Shown here piece by piece: positions 57,001 to 64,000 of a DNA stretch of 64,000 bases. Made by a program: the position numbers and the translations under genes. Origin of the DNA: Paenibacillus glycanilyticus. GTDB lineage: Bacteria; Bacillota; Bacilli; Paenibacillales; Paenibacillaceae. Below the pieces are notes generated by a model. The model was not told where the DNA came from. It worked only from the letters and a program-made list of their open reading frames with translations, and did not search any database. The stretch is taken from contig NZ_BSSQ01000012.1 of NCBI RefSeq assembly GCF_030161375.1, positions 1 through 64,000 on the forward strand, read 5' to 3'. Each line of letters starts with the position of its first letter. Position 1 is the first letter of the stretch.

Positions 57001-58335
57001 GCCGGCACGATCGGTACGGTAGCCGAGAAGACGGGATACGGGTTTGCGAGAAAGTACGCGGAGGATCATAGTAAAACTTGGCGAGGCGCCGAGCTGAACA
57101 GGCTGGCTTCCGGGGTAACCGGCGTTAAACGGAGTACTGGCCAGCATCCGGGCGGTATTGTGGTAGTTCCAAACTATATGGAAGTCGAAGACATCACTCC
57201 CGTGCAATACCCGGCGGATGATATGAATGCCGAGTGGAAAACGACGCATTTCGATTATCATGCCTTTGAAGCGAATCTGCTCAAACTCGATATTTTGGGT
57301 CATGACGACCCGACGATGATGAGGATGCTTCAGGATTTGACTGGCGTTGATCCAACGACTATCCCGATGAATGATCCGAAAGTAATGAGCATGTTTAACT
57401 CAACCAAAGCTCTTGAAGTATCGCCGGAGAAGATTCGCACCCCGGTGGCAACATACGGCGTACCGGAGATGGGAACGAAGTTCGTGCGGCAAATGCTTCA
57501 AGAGACGCAACCTTCGTCATTTGCCGACTTGCTGCAGATCTCGGGGTTGTCCCACGGTACGGGCGTTTGGCTTGGCAACGCGCAGGAACTGATCAAGAAA
57601 GGTACTTGCAACATCAAGACGGTTATCGGTTGCCGTGACGACATCATGCTTTATTTGATCTACAAAGCAGGTATGGATGCCGGACTTGCGTTCAAGATTA
57701 CGGAAAGCGTGCGTAAAGGTAAAGGCCTGACGCCGGAATGGATCGAAGAGATGAAGCGATGCAAGGTGCCGGCTTGGTACATTGACTCTTGTCTGCGGAT
57801 CGAGTACATGTTCCCGAAAGCGCATGCCGCCGCTTATGTTATTTCCGCGGTCCGGACCGCTTACTTCAAATTGTATTATCCGATTTATTATTATGCGACG
57901 TATTTCTCGGTACGCGCGGAGGACTTTGATCTCGAATTGCTCTGCCAAGGGTATGACGCCATTCAGAAGAGAATTATCGAGATTGAAGACAAAGGTTTTA
58001 ACGCAACGACCAAAGAGAAGAACAGCATTGCCTTGCTTGAGATGGCACTCGAAATGACTGCGAGAGGCTTCTCGTTTAAGCCGATTGACTTGTACCGGTC
58101 GGAAGCAACCAAATTCATCGTTGACGGAGAATCGCTCATTCCTCCGTTCTCGGCAATTGGCGGGATCGGCGACAATGCGGCGCGCAACATCGCGGCCGCC
58201 AAGGATTCGGGCGAGTTCTTGTCCATCGAGGATTTCCAGCAAAGATCGAAGGCAAGTAAGACCATTATCGAGGTATTAACGGGGATGGGCTGCTTCCGCG
58301 GACTGCCGGAATCCAACCAACTGTCATTGTTTTAA
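54022..58335 (+). CDS. polC: DNA polymerase III alpha subunit PolC (Gram-positive type)
   Basis: Replicative polymerase of 1437 residues. In order: N-terminal domain, OB fold (about 230-320), PHP domain beginning EFHLHSTMSAMDAV near 336, and a 3'-5' exonuclease inserted in the PHP domain (VFDIETTGLS near 425, then HNARFDIGF). The polymerase core follows, with catalytic aspartates in DIDLNFSGEYQ near 966 and a zinc-binding Cys cluster (CKNSECRHSEW...CPNC) shortly before. The terminal QLSLF matches a beta-clamp-binding motif. ATG 54022 was chosen over TTG 54013 on homology. Confidence 0.98.
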   Translation: MSQTGDNRQRFELLMQQAGLPLEIINSYYKDGFIEQVVVGKSNRKWTFCIRKTSLVPYKAFMALTQAVNMKFAHIAETSFKLIYDQTLPGADIAREYWPLFLEWVQLENASVNGWLSKAGMEPTNDMITVSLLDGMGLELAKKKKIDEAISSFYERTFDRNYRVKLEVGEQARPDVYEEFQQKREQAEREAVIQIMESVAEANDADGDEEPVKLAMGYDIRDEPTPLMNIREEEKKVTVQGAVFGLEVKELRNGMTLFTFNVTDFTDSMMMKMFAKNKEDVKILSLLSNGKWVKVRGKVDYDRFMQEPELVMIPNDLQEISSPPDRKDNAEEKRVEFHLHSTMSAMDAVTPIGEYVKMASKWGHKAIAITDHSNIHCYPEAFKAAKKNGIQVLFGLEANVVNDAVPMVLNSREAALATSEYIVFDIETTGLSIINNKIIELAGVKMREGKEIDRFSTFINPHEKIPYHIQQLTNINDDMVKDAPELEPKLREFIDFIGDTILVAHNARFDIGFIQANLKSIGMPDITNPVLDTLELARFLHPTMKNHRLNTLSAKYKVSLDNHHRAVDDSVALGGVLFGLINDAAERNITGLHQLNDYVGLDISNSRPFHCNIYALNAAGKKNLFKMVSISHTEHFKRVACIPKSKLVDMREGILVISGCEKGEFFETVLNKSYEEALEIARFYDALEIQPIDFYMHLVDKGLVGSRAEIEQAMRRICEIGDELGKPVIATGNVHYLNPRDKLYRDIAIHGITGFSPLKDIRKPDAHLRTTDEMLREFAFLGEARAYEVVVKNTVELADRFEPFDMFPDQLFTPIIEGAEEEIRNTCYDTAKSMYGEDLPQVVIDRLEKELVPIIKFGFSANYLISEKLVKKSNADGYLVGSRGSVGSSVVATFLGISEVNPLPAHYLCKNSECRHSEWFLDGSVPSGFDLPDKNCPNCNLPMKGEGQDIPFETFLGFKGDKVPDIDLNFSGEYQPTAHNFTKIMFGDKCVFRAGTIGTVAEKTGYGFARKYAEDHSKTWRGAELNRLASGVTGVKRSTGQHPGGIVVVPNYMEVEDITPVQYPADDMNAEWKTTHFDYHAFEANLLKLDILGHDDPTMMRMLQDLTGVDPTTIPMNDPKVMSMFNSTKALEVSPEKIRTPVATYGVPEMGTKFVRQMLQETQPSSFADLLQISGLSHGTGVWLGNAQELIKKGTCNIKTVIGCRDDIMLYLIYKAGMDAGLAFKITESVRKGKGLTPEWIEEMKRCKVPAWYIDSCLRIEYMFPKAHAAAYVISAVRTAYFKLYYPIYYYATYFSVRAEDFDLELLCQGYDAIQKRIIEIEDKGFNATTKEKNSIALLEMALEMTARGFSFKPIDLYRSEATKFIVDGESLIPPFSAIGGIGDNAARNIAAAKDSGEFLSIEDFQQRSKASKTIIEVLTGMGCFRGLPESNQLSLF

Positions 58336-58359
58336 ACTTGACAGGCTAGAAAACATTTC

Positions 58360-58388
58360 TTGTCACCCCTATGCGGTTATGATATAAT
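58360..58388 (+). promoter_or_regulatory. Sigma-A promoter of the rimP-nusA-infB operon
   Basis: TTGTCA (58360-58365), a 17-nt spacer and a perfect TATAAT (58383-58388), with extended TG at 58380-58381. Transcription should start near 58395, leaving a leader of about 128 nt. Confidence 0.85.
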
Positions 58389-58424
58389 TTTTGTGGCAAT
58401 GATGTGGATAGAGACTTGAAGCAG

Positions 58425-58468
58425 AGAGTGGGGAAACCCACTCTTTACGTTTTGTAAACGGCTTTTTT
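58425..58468 (+). terminator. Leader attenuator upstream of rimP
   Basis: Between promoter and gene lie two hairpins. AGAGTGGG (58425-58432) and CCCACTCT (58437-58444) close on a GAAA tetraloop. CGTTT (58448-58452) and AAACG (58456-58460) follow, with GC and six T residues (58463-58468). The second has the form of a small intrinsic terminator placed in the 5' leader, which suggests premature termination control, perhaps by NusA. Confidence 0.55.
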
Positions 58469-58522
58469 CATATACGAAAGTGGCTGATTTCAGGCGTATG
58501 AAGAAACAGGAGGTTACACCGA

Positions 58523-58984
58523 TTGAGCACATCCAAAATCAAAACCGTCGTTGAGGCTATGCTTACGCCGTTCCTCAACAGCAATGGATTTGAACTTGTT
58601 GATATTGAGTACGTCAAGGAAGGCAGTAATTACTTCCTTCGTGTGTTCGTGGACAAGGAAGGCGGCATCGATATAGACGAATGCGGCAAAATCAGCGAAT
58701 TTTTGAGCGAGGAATTGGATAAGAACGATCCGGTCTCCGATGCATACTTCTTGGAAGTATCATCTCCGGGGGCGGAACGTCCACTTAAGAAGCCGGAAGA
58801 TGTTCGCAAGGCAGTTGGTAAGCATGTTTACATAACGACTTACGAGCCAATTGACGGTTCTAAGGAATTTGAAGGGCAGCTTACGGCGTTTGACGGCGAG
58901 CAGGCTACTGTGAAAATCGGCAAAAAAGAACATATCATTCCTTATGCCAAGGTCGCGAGCGCGCGTCTTGCGATTGTGTTCTAA
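58523..58984 (+). CDS. rimP: Ribosome maturation factor RimP
   Basis: A 153-residue RimP (YlxS) needed for 30S assembly. Family segments: [41 protein letters not shown] and [16 protein letters not shown]. Start is TTG 58523, 9 nt after SD AGGAGG. It heads the conserved rimP-nusA-rnpM-rplGA-infB-rbfA operon. Confidence 0.97.
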   Translation: MSTSKIKTVVEAMLTPFLNSNGFELVDIEYVKEGSNYFLRVFVDKEGGIDIDECGKISEFLSEELDKNDPVSDAYFLEVSSPGAERPLKKPEDVRKAVGKHVYITTYEPIDGSKEFEGQLTAFDGEQATVKIGKKEHIIPYAKVASARLAIVF

Positions 58985-59021
58985 ATAGCGGTTTATTTTT
59001 GAAAGGGGGAACTCCATTCCA

Positions 59022-60119
59022 ATGAGCATGGATTTTATTGAAGCATTGTCGGAAATCGAGAGGGATAAAGGGATTGCAAAGGAAGTGCTGTTAGAAGCGA
59101 TTGAAGCGGCTTTGATATCTAGCTACAAACGCAACTTCAACACAGCGCAAAATGTTCGCGTGGACATTAACCGCCATAGCGGCGTTATTAAAGTATACGC
59201 TCGTAAGAACGTTGTAGACGAAGTGCTCGACCCGCGTCTTGAAATTACAGTTGACGCGGCACGCGAGATTAACCCTCACTACCAGTTGGATGATATCGCG
59301 GACATCGAAGTTACGCCTCGCGACTTCGGCCGGATTGCAGCGCAAACCGCGAAGCAGGTCGTTACGCAGCGTATCCGTGAAGCGGAGCGCGGTTTGATCT
59401 ACAACGCTTTTATTGATAAAGAAGAAGACATCGTGAACGGTATCGTGCAACGCCAAGACACGCGCAACCTGTTTGTAGATCTGGGTAAAGTAGAGGCGGT
59501 ACTTCCGCTTACGGAGCTTATGCCAACGGACAAATTCAAACACGGCGACCGCGTGAAGTCGTATATTACGAAGGTAGAGAACACGACGAAGGGGCCGCAA
59601 ATTATTTTGTCCCGTACTCATCCAGGCCTTCTGAAACGTCTCTTCGAGCTAGAAGTACCGGAGATTTACGACGGCGTTGTTGAGATTCGTTCCGTTGCCC
59701 GCGAAGCCGGGTTCCGTTCGAAGATCGCCGTTTATTCGCGTAATGAAGAGGTTGATCCGGTTGGATCCTGCGTAGGTCCTAAGGGCATGCGTGTACAAAC
59801 TATCGTAAACGAACTCACAGGCGAGAAGATTGATATCGTCCGCTGGTCGGAGAGCGTGGAAGAATATGTGGCGAATGCGCTCAGCCCGTCGAAGGTGCTT
59901 GAGGTTATCGTATTCGAACAAGAGAAGATGGCCCGCGTCATTGTACCGGATTACCAATTGTCTCTTGCCATTGGCATCAAAGGTCAGAACGCTCGCCTTG
60001 CGGCAAAGCTGACTGGCTGGAAGATCGATATTAAGAGCGAGACGCAAGCGGAGCAGGAGTACGGCCGCGCTAAAACCTCGGCTGGCACCATGCACCAGGA
60101 TTCCGTTTCGATCGATTAA
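59022..60119 (+). CDS. nusA: Transcription termination/antitermination factor NusA
   Basis: NusA (365 residues, the short Gram-positive form without the C-terminal AR repeats). It has the N-terminal RNA-polymerase-binding domain, an S1 domain (EEDIVNGIVQRQDTRNLFVDLG), and two KH domains with GSCVGPKGMRVQTI and IGIKGQNARLAAKLTGW. The SD is AAAGGGGG. NusA stimulates pausing and intrinsic termination and could act on the leader hairpins of its own operon. Confidence 0.98.
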   Translation: MSMDFIEALSEIERDKGIAKEVLLEAIEAALISSYKRNFNTAQNVRVDINRHSGVIKVYARKNVVDEVLDPRLEITVDAAREINPHYQLDDIADIEVTPRDFGRIAAQTAKQVVTQRIREAERGLIYNAFIDKEEDIVNGIVQRQDTRNLFVDLGKVEAVLPLTELMPTDKFKHGDRVKSYITKVENTTKGPQIILSRTHPGLLKRLFELEVPEIYDGVVEIRSVAREAGFRSKIAVYSRNEEVDPVGSCVGPKGMRVQTIVNELTGEKIDIVRWSESVEEYVANALSPSKVLEVIVFEQEKMARVIVPDYQLSLAIGIKGQNARLAAKLTGWKIDIKSETQAEQEYGRAKTSAGTMHQDSVSID

Positions 60120-60168
60120 TAGACGGCTTACATCTTGGGTCCATTAACGGGCAAAGGAGGGGTGTGCG

Positions 60169-60483
60169 GTGAGACCGAGAAAAGTGCCGCTTCGCAAGTG
60201 CGTGGCATGCCAAGAAATGAAGCCAAAGAGAGAACTCATCCGGGTTGTCCGGACACCAAACGAAGAAGTGCTTATAGACCTGACGGGGAAAAAAGCCGGT
60301 CGCGGCGCCTACTTATGCGGACAGGTCAGCTGCTTTAAGCTGGCGAAGAAGTCCAAGGCGCTCGATCGGGCATTAAAGCAAGCAGTCGGCGCCTCGATTT
60401 ACGACCAGCTTGAACAGGATTTCATTGCGGTAGAGGACGAGTTTCTGGCAGGCAAGGAGCGGGAAAGCGATGAAGACGAATAA
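60169..60483 (+). CDS. rnpM: RNase P modulator RnpM (YlxR)
   Basis: A 104-residue YlxR/DUF448 protein, recently named RnpM in B. subtilis, where it binds RNase P RNA. Conserved segments are PLRKCVACQEMKPKRELIRVVR, GRGAYLCG and the basic helix that follows. Start is GTG 60169 with SD AAGGAGGGG. Overlaps rplGA by 14 nt. Confidence 0.96.
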   Translation: MRPRKVPLRKCVACQEMKPKRELIRVVRTPNEEVLIDLTGKKAGRGAYLCGQVSCFKLAKKSKALDRALKQAVGASIYDQLEQDFIAVEDEFLAGKERESDEDE

Positions 60484-60826
60484 ATTTTTATCCTCGCTCG
60501 GTATGGCCATGAGAGCCGGGAAATTGATTACTGGCGATGAAATTGTGCTCAAGGCGGTTCGTAAGGGAGAAGCGCAGTTCGTGATCCTTGCGGGCGATGC
60601 ATCTCCCAACACAAAAAAGAAGTTTCGCGACAAATGCAACACCTACGGGGTACAGCTCGCCGAAGCATTTGACCGCGATCAGCTTGGAAAGGCCATTGGA
60701 AAGCCGGAACGAGTCGTACTGGCGGTAACTGACGCAAAGTTCGGAAAAATGATTGCAGGTCATCTGAGTCAAAATTCGGAGGTGGATAATATTGAGCAAA
60801 CAACAGGACAACAGCAAGGACAATAA
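60470..60826 (+). CDS. rplGA: L7Ae/L30e-family ribosome-associated protein (YlxQ)
   Basis: A 118-residue protein with an L7Ae/L30e/Gadd45 RNA-binding domain, YlxQ in B. subtilis. The core reads [36 protein letters not shown]. The C-terminal tail ([12 protein letters not shown]) is encoded in the 35 nt that overlap the start of infB, which is unusually long for this operon. Function: kink-turn RNA or ribosome binding is expected from the family. Confidence 0.92.
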   Translation: MKTNKFLSSLGMAMRAGKLITGDEIVLKAVRKGEAQFVILAGDASPNTKKKFRDKCNTYGVQLAEAFDRDQLGKAIGKPERVVLAVTDAKFGKMIAGHLSQNSEVDNIEQTTGQQQGQ

Positions 60827-63659
60827 AGATAAAACTCGTGTATACGAATACGCGAAATCGCTAAACATGAGCAGTAAAGAAATTATAACGATTCTTAAGC
60901 GGCTTGACATGCCCGTCAATAATCATATGAGTGTTATGGAACCGGCAATGGTTAACAAAGTGGAAGGATTCTTCCGCGATATAAAAGCTAATGCGGCAGC
61001 AAAACGCGCTCAGGAGTCAGGTGGCGCGACCGTTTCGGCAGCGTCTTCGCCTCAATCTCAGACGGCAAGCAAACCGCAAGCATCACAAGCAAACAAAAAT
61101 TTATCTCAGGACAGACAGGGGCCTATGAATTCTATTAAAACGACATCCGAAACTAACCAATCGCAACAGGAACAACGTCCAGCACAACCACAAAGCCAGC
61201 AAGAAAACAATAATCAGAGCCAGCCTAGCGCTAGTGCAAGCGAAGGCAGCTCGAACAACACAAGACCGCAAAATAGCGGCAACAATCAAGGCGGTTACCA
61301 AGGAAACCGTCAAGGCGGTCAAGGTGGCGGCTACAACCGTCCGCAAGGCGGTCAAGGCGGAGGCTACAACCGTCCGCAAGGTCAAGGCGGTCAAGGCGGC
61401 AACCGTCCACAAGGCGGTCAAGGCGGAGGCTACAACCGTCCGCAAGGTCAAGGCGGTCAAGGCGGCAACCGTCCGCAAGGCGGTCAAGGCGGAGGCTACA
61501 ACCGTCCGCAAGGTCAAGGTGGTCAAGGCGGCAGCCGTCCACAAGGCGGTCAAGGCGGCGGGTTCAACCGTCCGCAAGGTCAAGGCGGCCAAGGCGGCGG
61601 ATTCAACCGTCCGCAAGGTCAAGGCGGTCAAGGCGGCGGATTTAACCGTCCGCAAGGTCAAGGCGGCCAAGGCGGCGGCGCTTCGTCCCGTCCGGCTCCA
61701 ACATCGCGCGGTACTGCGGCCGGTGAATCGACAAACCGTAAAGGCAATAATGCCGTTAACAAGAACAAAACGAACAATACTGGTCATCAAAAACGTTTTG
61801 ACGACGGCAAGCCAAACTTCAGAACGAATCCAAACGGACGCGGCGGCAAAGGCGGCAGAAACAACCGTCACCAGTCTAACCAACCTCCACGCGAGAAAAT
61901 CGACAACACGCCTAAGAAAATCATTGTACGCGGTACAATGACGGTAGGCGATTTGGCGAAACTTCTCCACAAGGATGCTTCGGAAGTTATTAAGAAACTT
62001 ATTTCTCTTGGCGTAATGGCAACAATCAACCAAGAGCTTGATATGGATACAATTCTTCTTATTGCATCCGAATTTGGCGTAGAAGTTGAAGTGAAAATTC
62101 CGGTTGAAGAAGATACGTTCGAGACTGTTGAAGAAGTGGATGACGAAGCAGATCTGACGACTCGTCCTCCGGTTGTTACCATTATGGGTCACGTTGACCA
62201 TGGTAAAACAACGCTTCTTGACGCAATCCGTTCCACGAACGTAACAGGCGGCGAAGCTGGCGGTATTACGCAGCATATCGGTGCTTACCAAGTTGAAATC
62301 AACCAGAAGAAAATTACGTTCCTCGATACACCGGGTCACGAAGCGTTTACGCTCATGCGTGCTCGCGGTGCTCAAGTAACGGATATTACAATCATCGTTG
62401 TTGCAGCCGATGACGGCGTAATGCCACAGACGGTAGAAGCGGTTAACCATGCGAAAGCAGCAGGCGTACCGATTATCGTAGCAGTCAACAAGATTGATAA
62501 GCCTGACGCGGATCCTGATAAAATCAAACAAGCTCTGACGGAATACGAACTGGTACCGGAAGAGTGGGGCGGCGATACAATCTTCGTTAACGTATCCGCT
62601 AAACAACGCCTTGGTCTGGAAGAACTGCTTGAAATGATCCTTCTCGTTGCAGAAGTAAATGATTACAAAGCAAATCCGGACAAACGCGCACGCGGTACGG
62701 TTATCGAAGCCGAGCTGGACAAAGGTAAAGGTCCTGTAGCTCGCGTACTCGTACAGCATGGTACGTTGAAGATTGGTGACGCCTTTGTTGCCGGTAACAC
62801 CTTCGGTCGTGTCCGCGCAATGGTGAACGATAAAGGCCGCCGTTTAAAAGAAGCAGGTCCTTCGACTCCGGTCGAGATTACGGGTCTTACAGAAGTACCT
62901 CTTGCAGGCGATCCGTTTATGGTGTTTGAAGACGAGCGCAAAGCTAGAGCGATTTCCGATCGCCGCTCGATCAAACAGCGTCAATCCGAGCTGGGTGCGA
63001 ATTCCCGCGTTACGCTTGACGATCTGTTCAAGCATATCCAAGAAGGCGATATCAAAGATCTCAACATTATCATCAAAGCCGACGTTCAAGGTTCCGCAGA
63101 AGCCCTCAAAGGCTCCCTTGCGAAAATCGAAATCGAAGGCGTACGCATCAAAATCATTCACAGCGGCGTAGGCGCAATTACGGAATCCGATATTAACTTG
63201 GCTTCGGCTTCGAATGCCATCGTGATCGGCTTTAACGTTCGCCCTGAGCCTCAAGCGGATCTTGCCGCACAGCAGGAGAAAGTTGATGTTCGTCTGCACC
63301 GCGTTATCTATAACGTAATTGAAGAGATCGAGCAAGCGATGAAGGGCATGCTGGATCCAATCTTCAAGGAAGTTGTTCAAGGCCAGGCTGAAGTTCGCAA
63401 CATCTTCAAACTGAGCAAAGTTGGAGCTATCGCCGGTTGTATGGTTATTAGCGGCAAGATTACCCGTAACTCCGAAGTTCGCGTTATCCGCGGCGGTATC
63501 GTTGTATTCGAAGGTAAAATGGATACAGTGAAACGTTTCAAAGACGATGTGAAGGAAGTTGCTCAAGGTTACGAGTGCGGTATTACAATCGAGCGGTTTA
63601 GCGACTTCAAAGAAGGAGATATTATTGAAGCCTTCGTCATGGAATCTGTGGAGCGCTAG
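60792..63659 (+). CDS. infB: Translation initiation factor IF-2
   Basis: IF-2 (955 residues), the GTPase that delivers initiator tRNA. The IF2-N domain ([22 protein letters not shown]) is followed by a long Gln/Gly/Asn/Arg-rich disordered region with tandem repeats (about residues 173-296). A second IF2-N domain precedes the G domain (GHVDHGKTT from residue 466, [17 protein letters not shown]), and the beta-barrel domains complete the C-terminus. Start is TTG 60792, 6 nt after GGAGGTGG, overlapping rplGA. The repeat tract creates long spurious open frames on both strands. Confidence 0.98.
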   Translation: MSKQQDNSKDNKDKTRVYEYAKSLNMSSKEIITILKRLDMPVNNHMSVMEPAMVNKVEGFFRDIKANAAAKRAQESGGATVSAASSPQSQTASKPQASQANKNLSQDRQGPMNSIKTTSETNQSQQEQRPAQPQSQQENNNQSQPSASASEGSSNNTRPQNSGNNQGGYQGNRQGGQGGGYNRPQGGQGGGYNRPQGQGGQGGNRPQGGQGGGYNRPQGQGGQGGNRPQGGQGGGYNRPQGQGGQGGSRPQGGQGGGFNRPQGQGGQGGGFNRPQGQGGQGGGFNRPQGQGGQGGGASSRPAPTSRGTAAGESTNRKGNNAVNKNKTNNTGHQKRFDDGKPNFRTNPNGRGGKGGRNNRHQSNQPPREKIDNTPKKIIVRGTMTVGDLAKLLHKDASEVIKKLISLGVMATINQELDMDTILLIASEFGVEVEVKIPVEEDTFETVEEVDDEADLTTRPPVVTIMGHVDHGKTTLLDAIRSTNVTGGEAGGITQHIGAYQVEINQKKITFLDTPGHEAFTLMRARGAQVTDITIIVVAADDGVMPQTVEAVNHAKAAGVPIIVAVNKIDKPDADPDKIKQALTEYELVPEEWGGDTIFVNVSAKQRLGLEELLEMILLVAEVNDYKANPDKRARGTVIEAELDKGKGPVARVLVQHGTLKIGDAFVAGNTFGRVRAMVNDKGRRLKEAGPSTPVEITGLTEVPLAGDPFMVFEDERKARAISDRRSIKQRQSELGANSRVTLDDLFKHIQEGDIKDLNIIIKADVQGSAEALKGSLAKIEIEGVRIKIIHSGVGAITESDINLASASNAIVIGFNVRPEPQADLAAQQEKVDVRLHRVIYNVIEEIEQAMKGMLDPIFKEVVQGQAEVRNIFKLSKVGAIAGCMVISGKITRNSEVRVIRGGIVVFEGKMDTVKRFKDDVKEVAQGYECGITIERFSDFKEGDIIEAFVMESVER
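61311..61680 (+). repeat. In-frame tandem repeats in infB (Arg-Pro-Gln-Gly / Gly-Gln-Gly-Gly)
   Basis: A GC-rich array of near-identical 33-45 nt units encoding variants of [14 protein letters not shown], with about nine RPQG cores. Tyr versions come first and Phe versions last; some units lack the GGY/F spacer. All units stay in frame. The array encodes a flexible, arginine/glycine-rich, RNA-binding-like segment between the IF2-N domains. Confidence 0.9.
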
Positions 63660-63674
63660 AGAGGTGATTTAAGC

Positions 63675-64000
63675 ATGGCTAAAATTCGTGTAGGACGGGT
63701 CGGCGAACAAATTAAAAAAGAGCTGAGCCAGATTATTCAAACCGAGCTGAAAGATCCTCGTATCGGGTTTATTACGGTAACGGGCGTAGAGACTACTAGC
63801 GATCTGTCACAGGCGCGTGTATATCTCAGCGTGCTCGGCAGTGAAGAACAAAAAGAAGAAACCCTTAAAGCGCTTGGCCGCGCGAACGGTTATCTCCGTT
63901 CCGAGCTCGGCAAGCGGATGCGTCTGCGCCATACTCCGGAGCTGCTGTTCAAGTTCGACAGCAGCATCGAGTACGGCAGCCGCATTGAAGGGCTGCTTGA
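63675..64000 (+). CDS. rbfA: Ribosome-binding factor A, 3' truncated by the window
   Basis: The first ~108 codons of RbfA, a 30S maturation and cold-shock factor. It begins [21 protein letters not shown], followed by [26 protein letters not shown] and [29 protein letters not shown] precedes ATG 63675. Only 15 nt separate it from infB, so ylxP, which lies between them in B. subtilis, is absent. Confidence 0.97.
   Translation, partial: MAKIRVGRVGEQIKKELSQIIQTELKDPRIGFITVTGVETTSDLSQARVYLSVLGSEEQKEETLKALGRANGYLRSELGKRMRLRHTPELLFKFDSSIEYGSRIEGLL

Noticed and set aside
61234..61941. 235-codon plus-strand frame rich in Lys/Ala/Val
   Set aside because: A shifted reading of the same infB repeat array, with no independent start signal.
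61101..62759. 552-codon open frame on the minus strand opposite infB
   Set aside because: It is a by-product of the infB repeats and codon bias. The composition is repetitive (Leu-Thr-Ala-Leu), there is no ribosome site, and IF-2 on the plus strand is certain.

Overview
The window is a continuous block of core chromosome from a Gram-positive, flagellated, low-to-mid GC Firmicute, most likely Paenibacillus or a close Paenibacillaceae relative. The reasons are gene order and gene content. The order runs ylqG/ylqH-like, yraN, comM, sucCD, dprA, topA, trmFO, hslVU, codY, the 30-plus gene fla/che operon, rpsB-tsf-pyrH-frr-uppS-cdsA-dxr-rseP-proS-polC, then rimP-nusA-rnpM-rplGA-infB-rbfA. This is nearly collinear with the Bacillus subtilis ylq-fla/che-ylx segment. 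It contains Bacillales hallmarks such as CodY, FliY, CheC/CheD, SwrB/SwrD, PolC, RnpM and a TTG/GTG-rich start usage. Two genes that sit here in B. subtilis are absent: xerC/codV between trmFO and hslV, and ylxP between infB and rbfA. The proS gene is the archaeal/eukaryotic-like type, not the longer bacterial type.

Layout. 1-3.6 kb: the 3' part of a FliK-like gene, an FlhB-C-terminal-domain paralogue and yraN on the plus strand, converging on comM, the only minus-strand gene. 3.8-6 kb: sucCD with two strong hairpins after it. 6.1-13.7 kb: dprA, topA, trmFO, hslV, hslU, codY, ended by a clear intrinsic terminator. 13.9-45 kb: the flagellar and chemotaxis superoperon, from rod (flgBC, fliE), MS ring and switch (fliFG, fliM, fliY), export apparatus (fliHIJ, fliOPQR, flhBA), hook (fliK, flgD, flgE), placement (flhFG) and chemotaxis (cheY, B, A, W, C, D) to sigD. 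It ends with a FapA-type protein and three small accessory proteins, including a SwrB-like one. 45-58.3 kb: translation (rpsB, tsf, frr, proS), UMP kinase, cell-envelope precursor synthesis (uppS, cdsA, dxr), the site-2 protease rseP and the replicative polymerase polC. 58.3-64 kb: the rimP-nusA-infB-rbfA operon with its own strong promoter and a hairpin-rich leader.

No mobile element, CRISPR array, tRNA or rRNA was recognised. No new defence or biosynthetic system is visible; the region is housekeeping plus motility. The features that remain unexplained are a 157-nt near-palindromic, highly foldable element in the cdsA-dxr gap, the FliK-like/FlhBc-like gene pair, several uncharacterised small flagellar-operon proteins, structured leaders before rpsB and rimP, and a repeat-expanded N-terminus of IF2. 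Start codons were chosen mainly from Shine-Dalgarno spacing, and several differ from the longest open frame.
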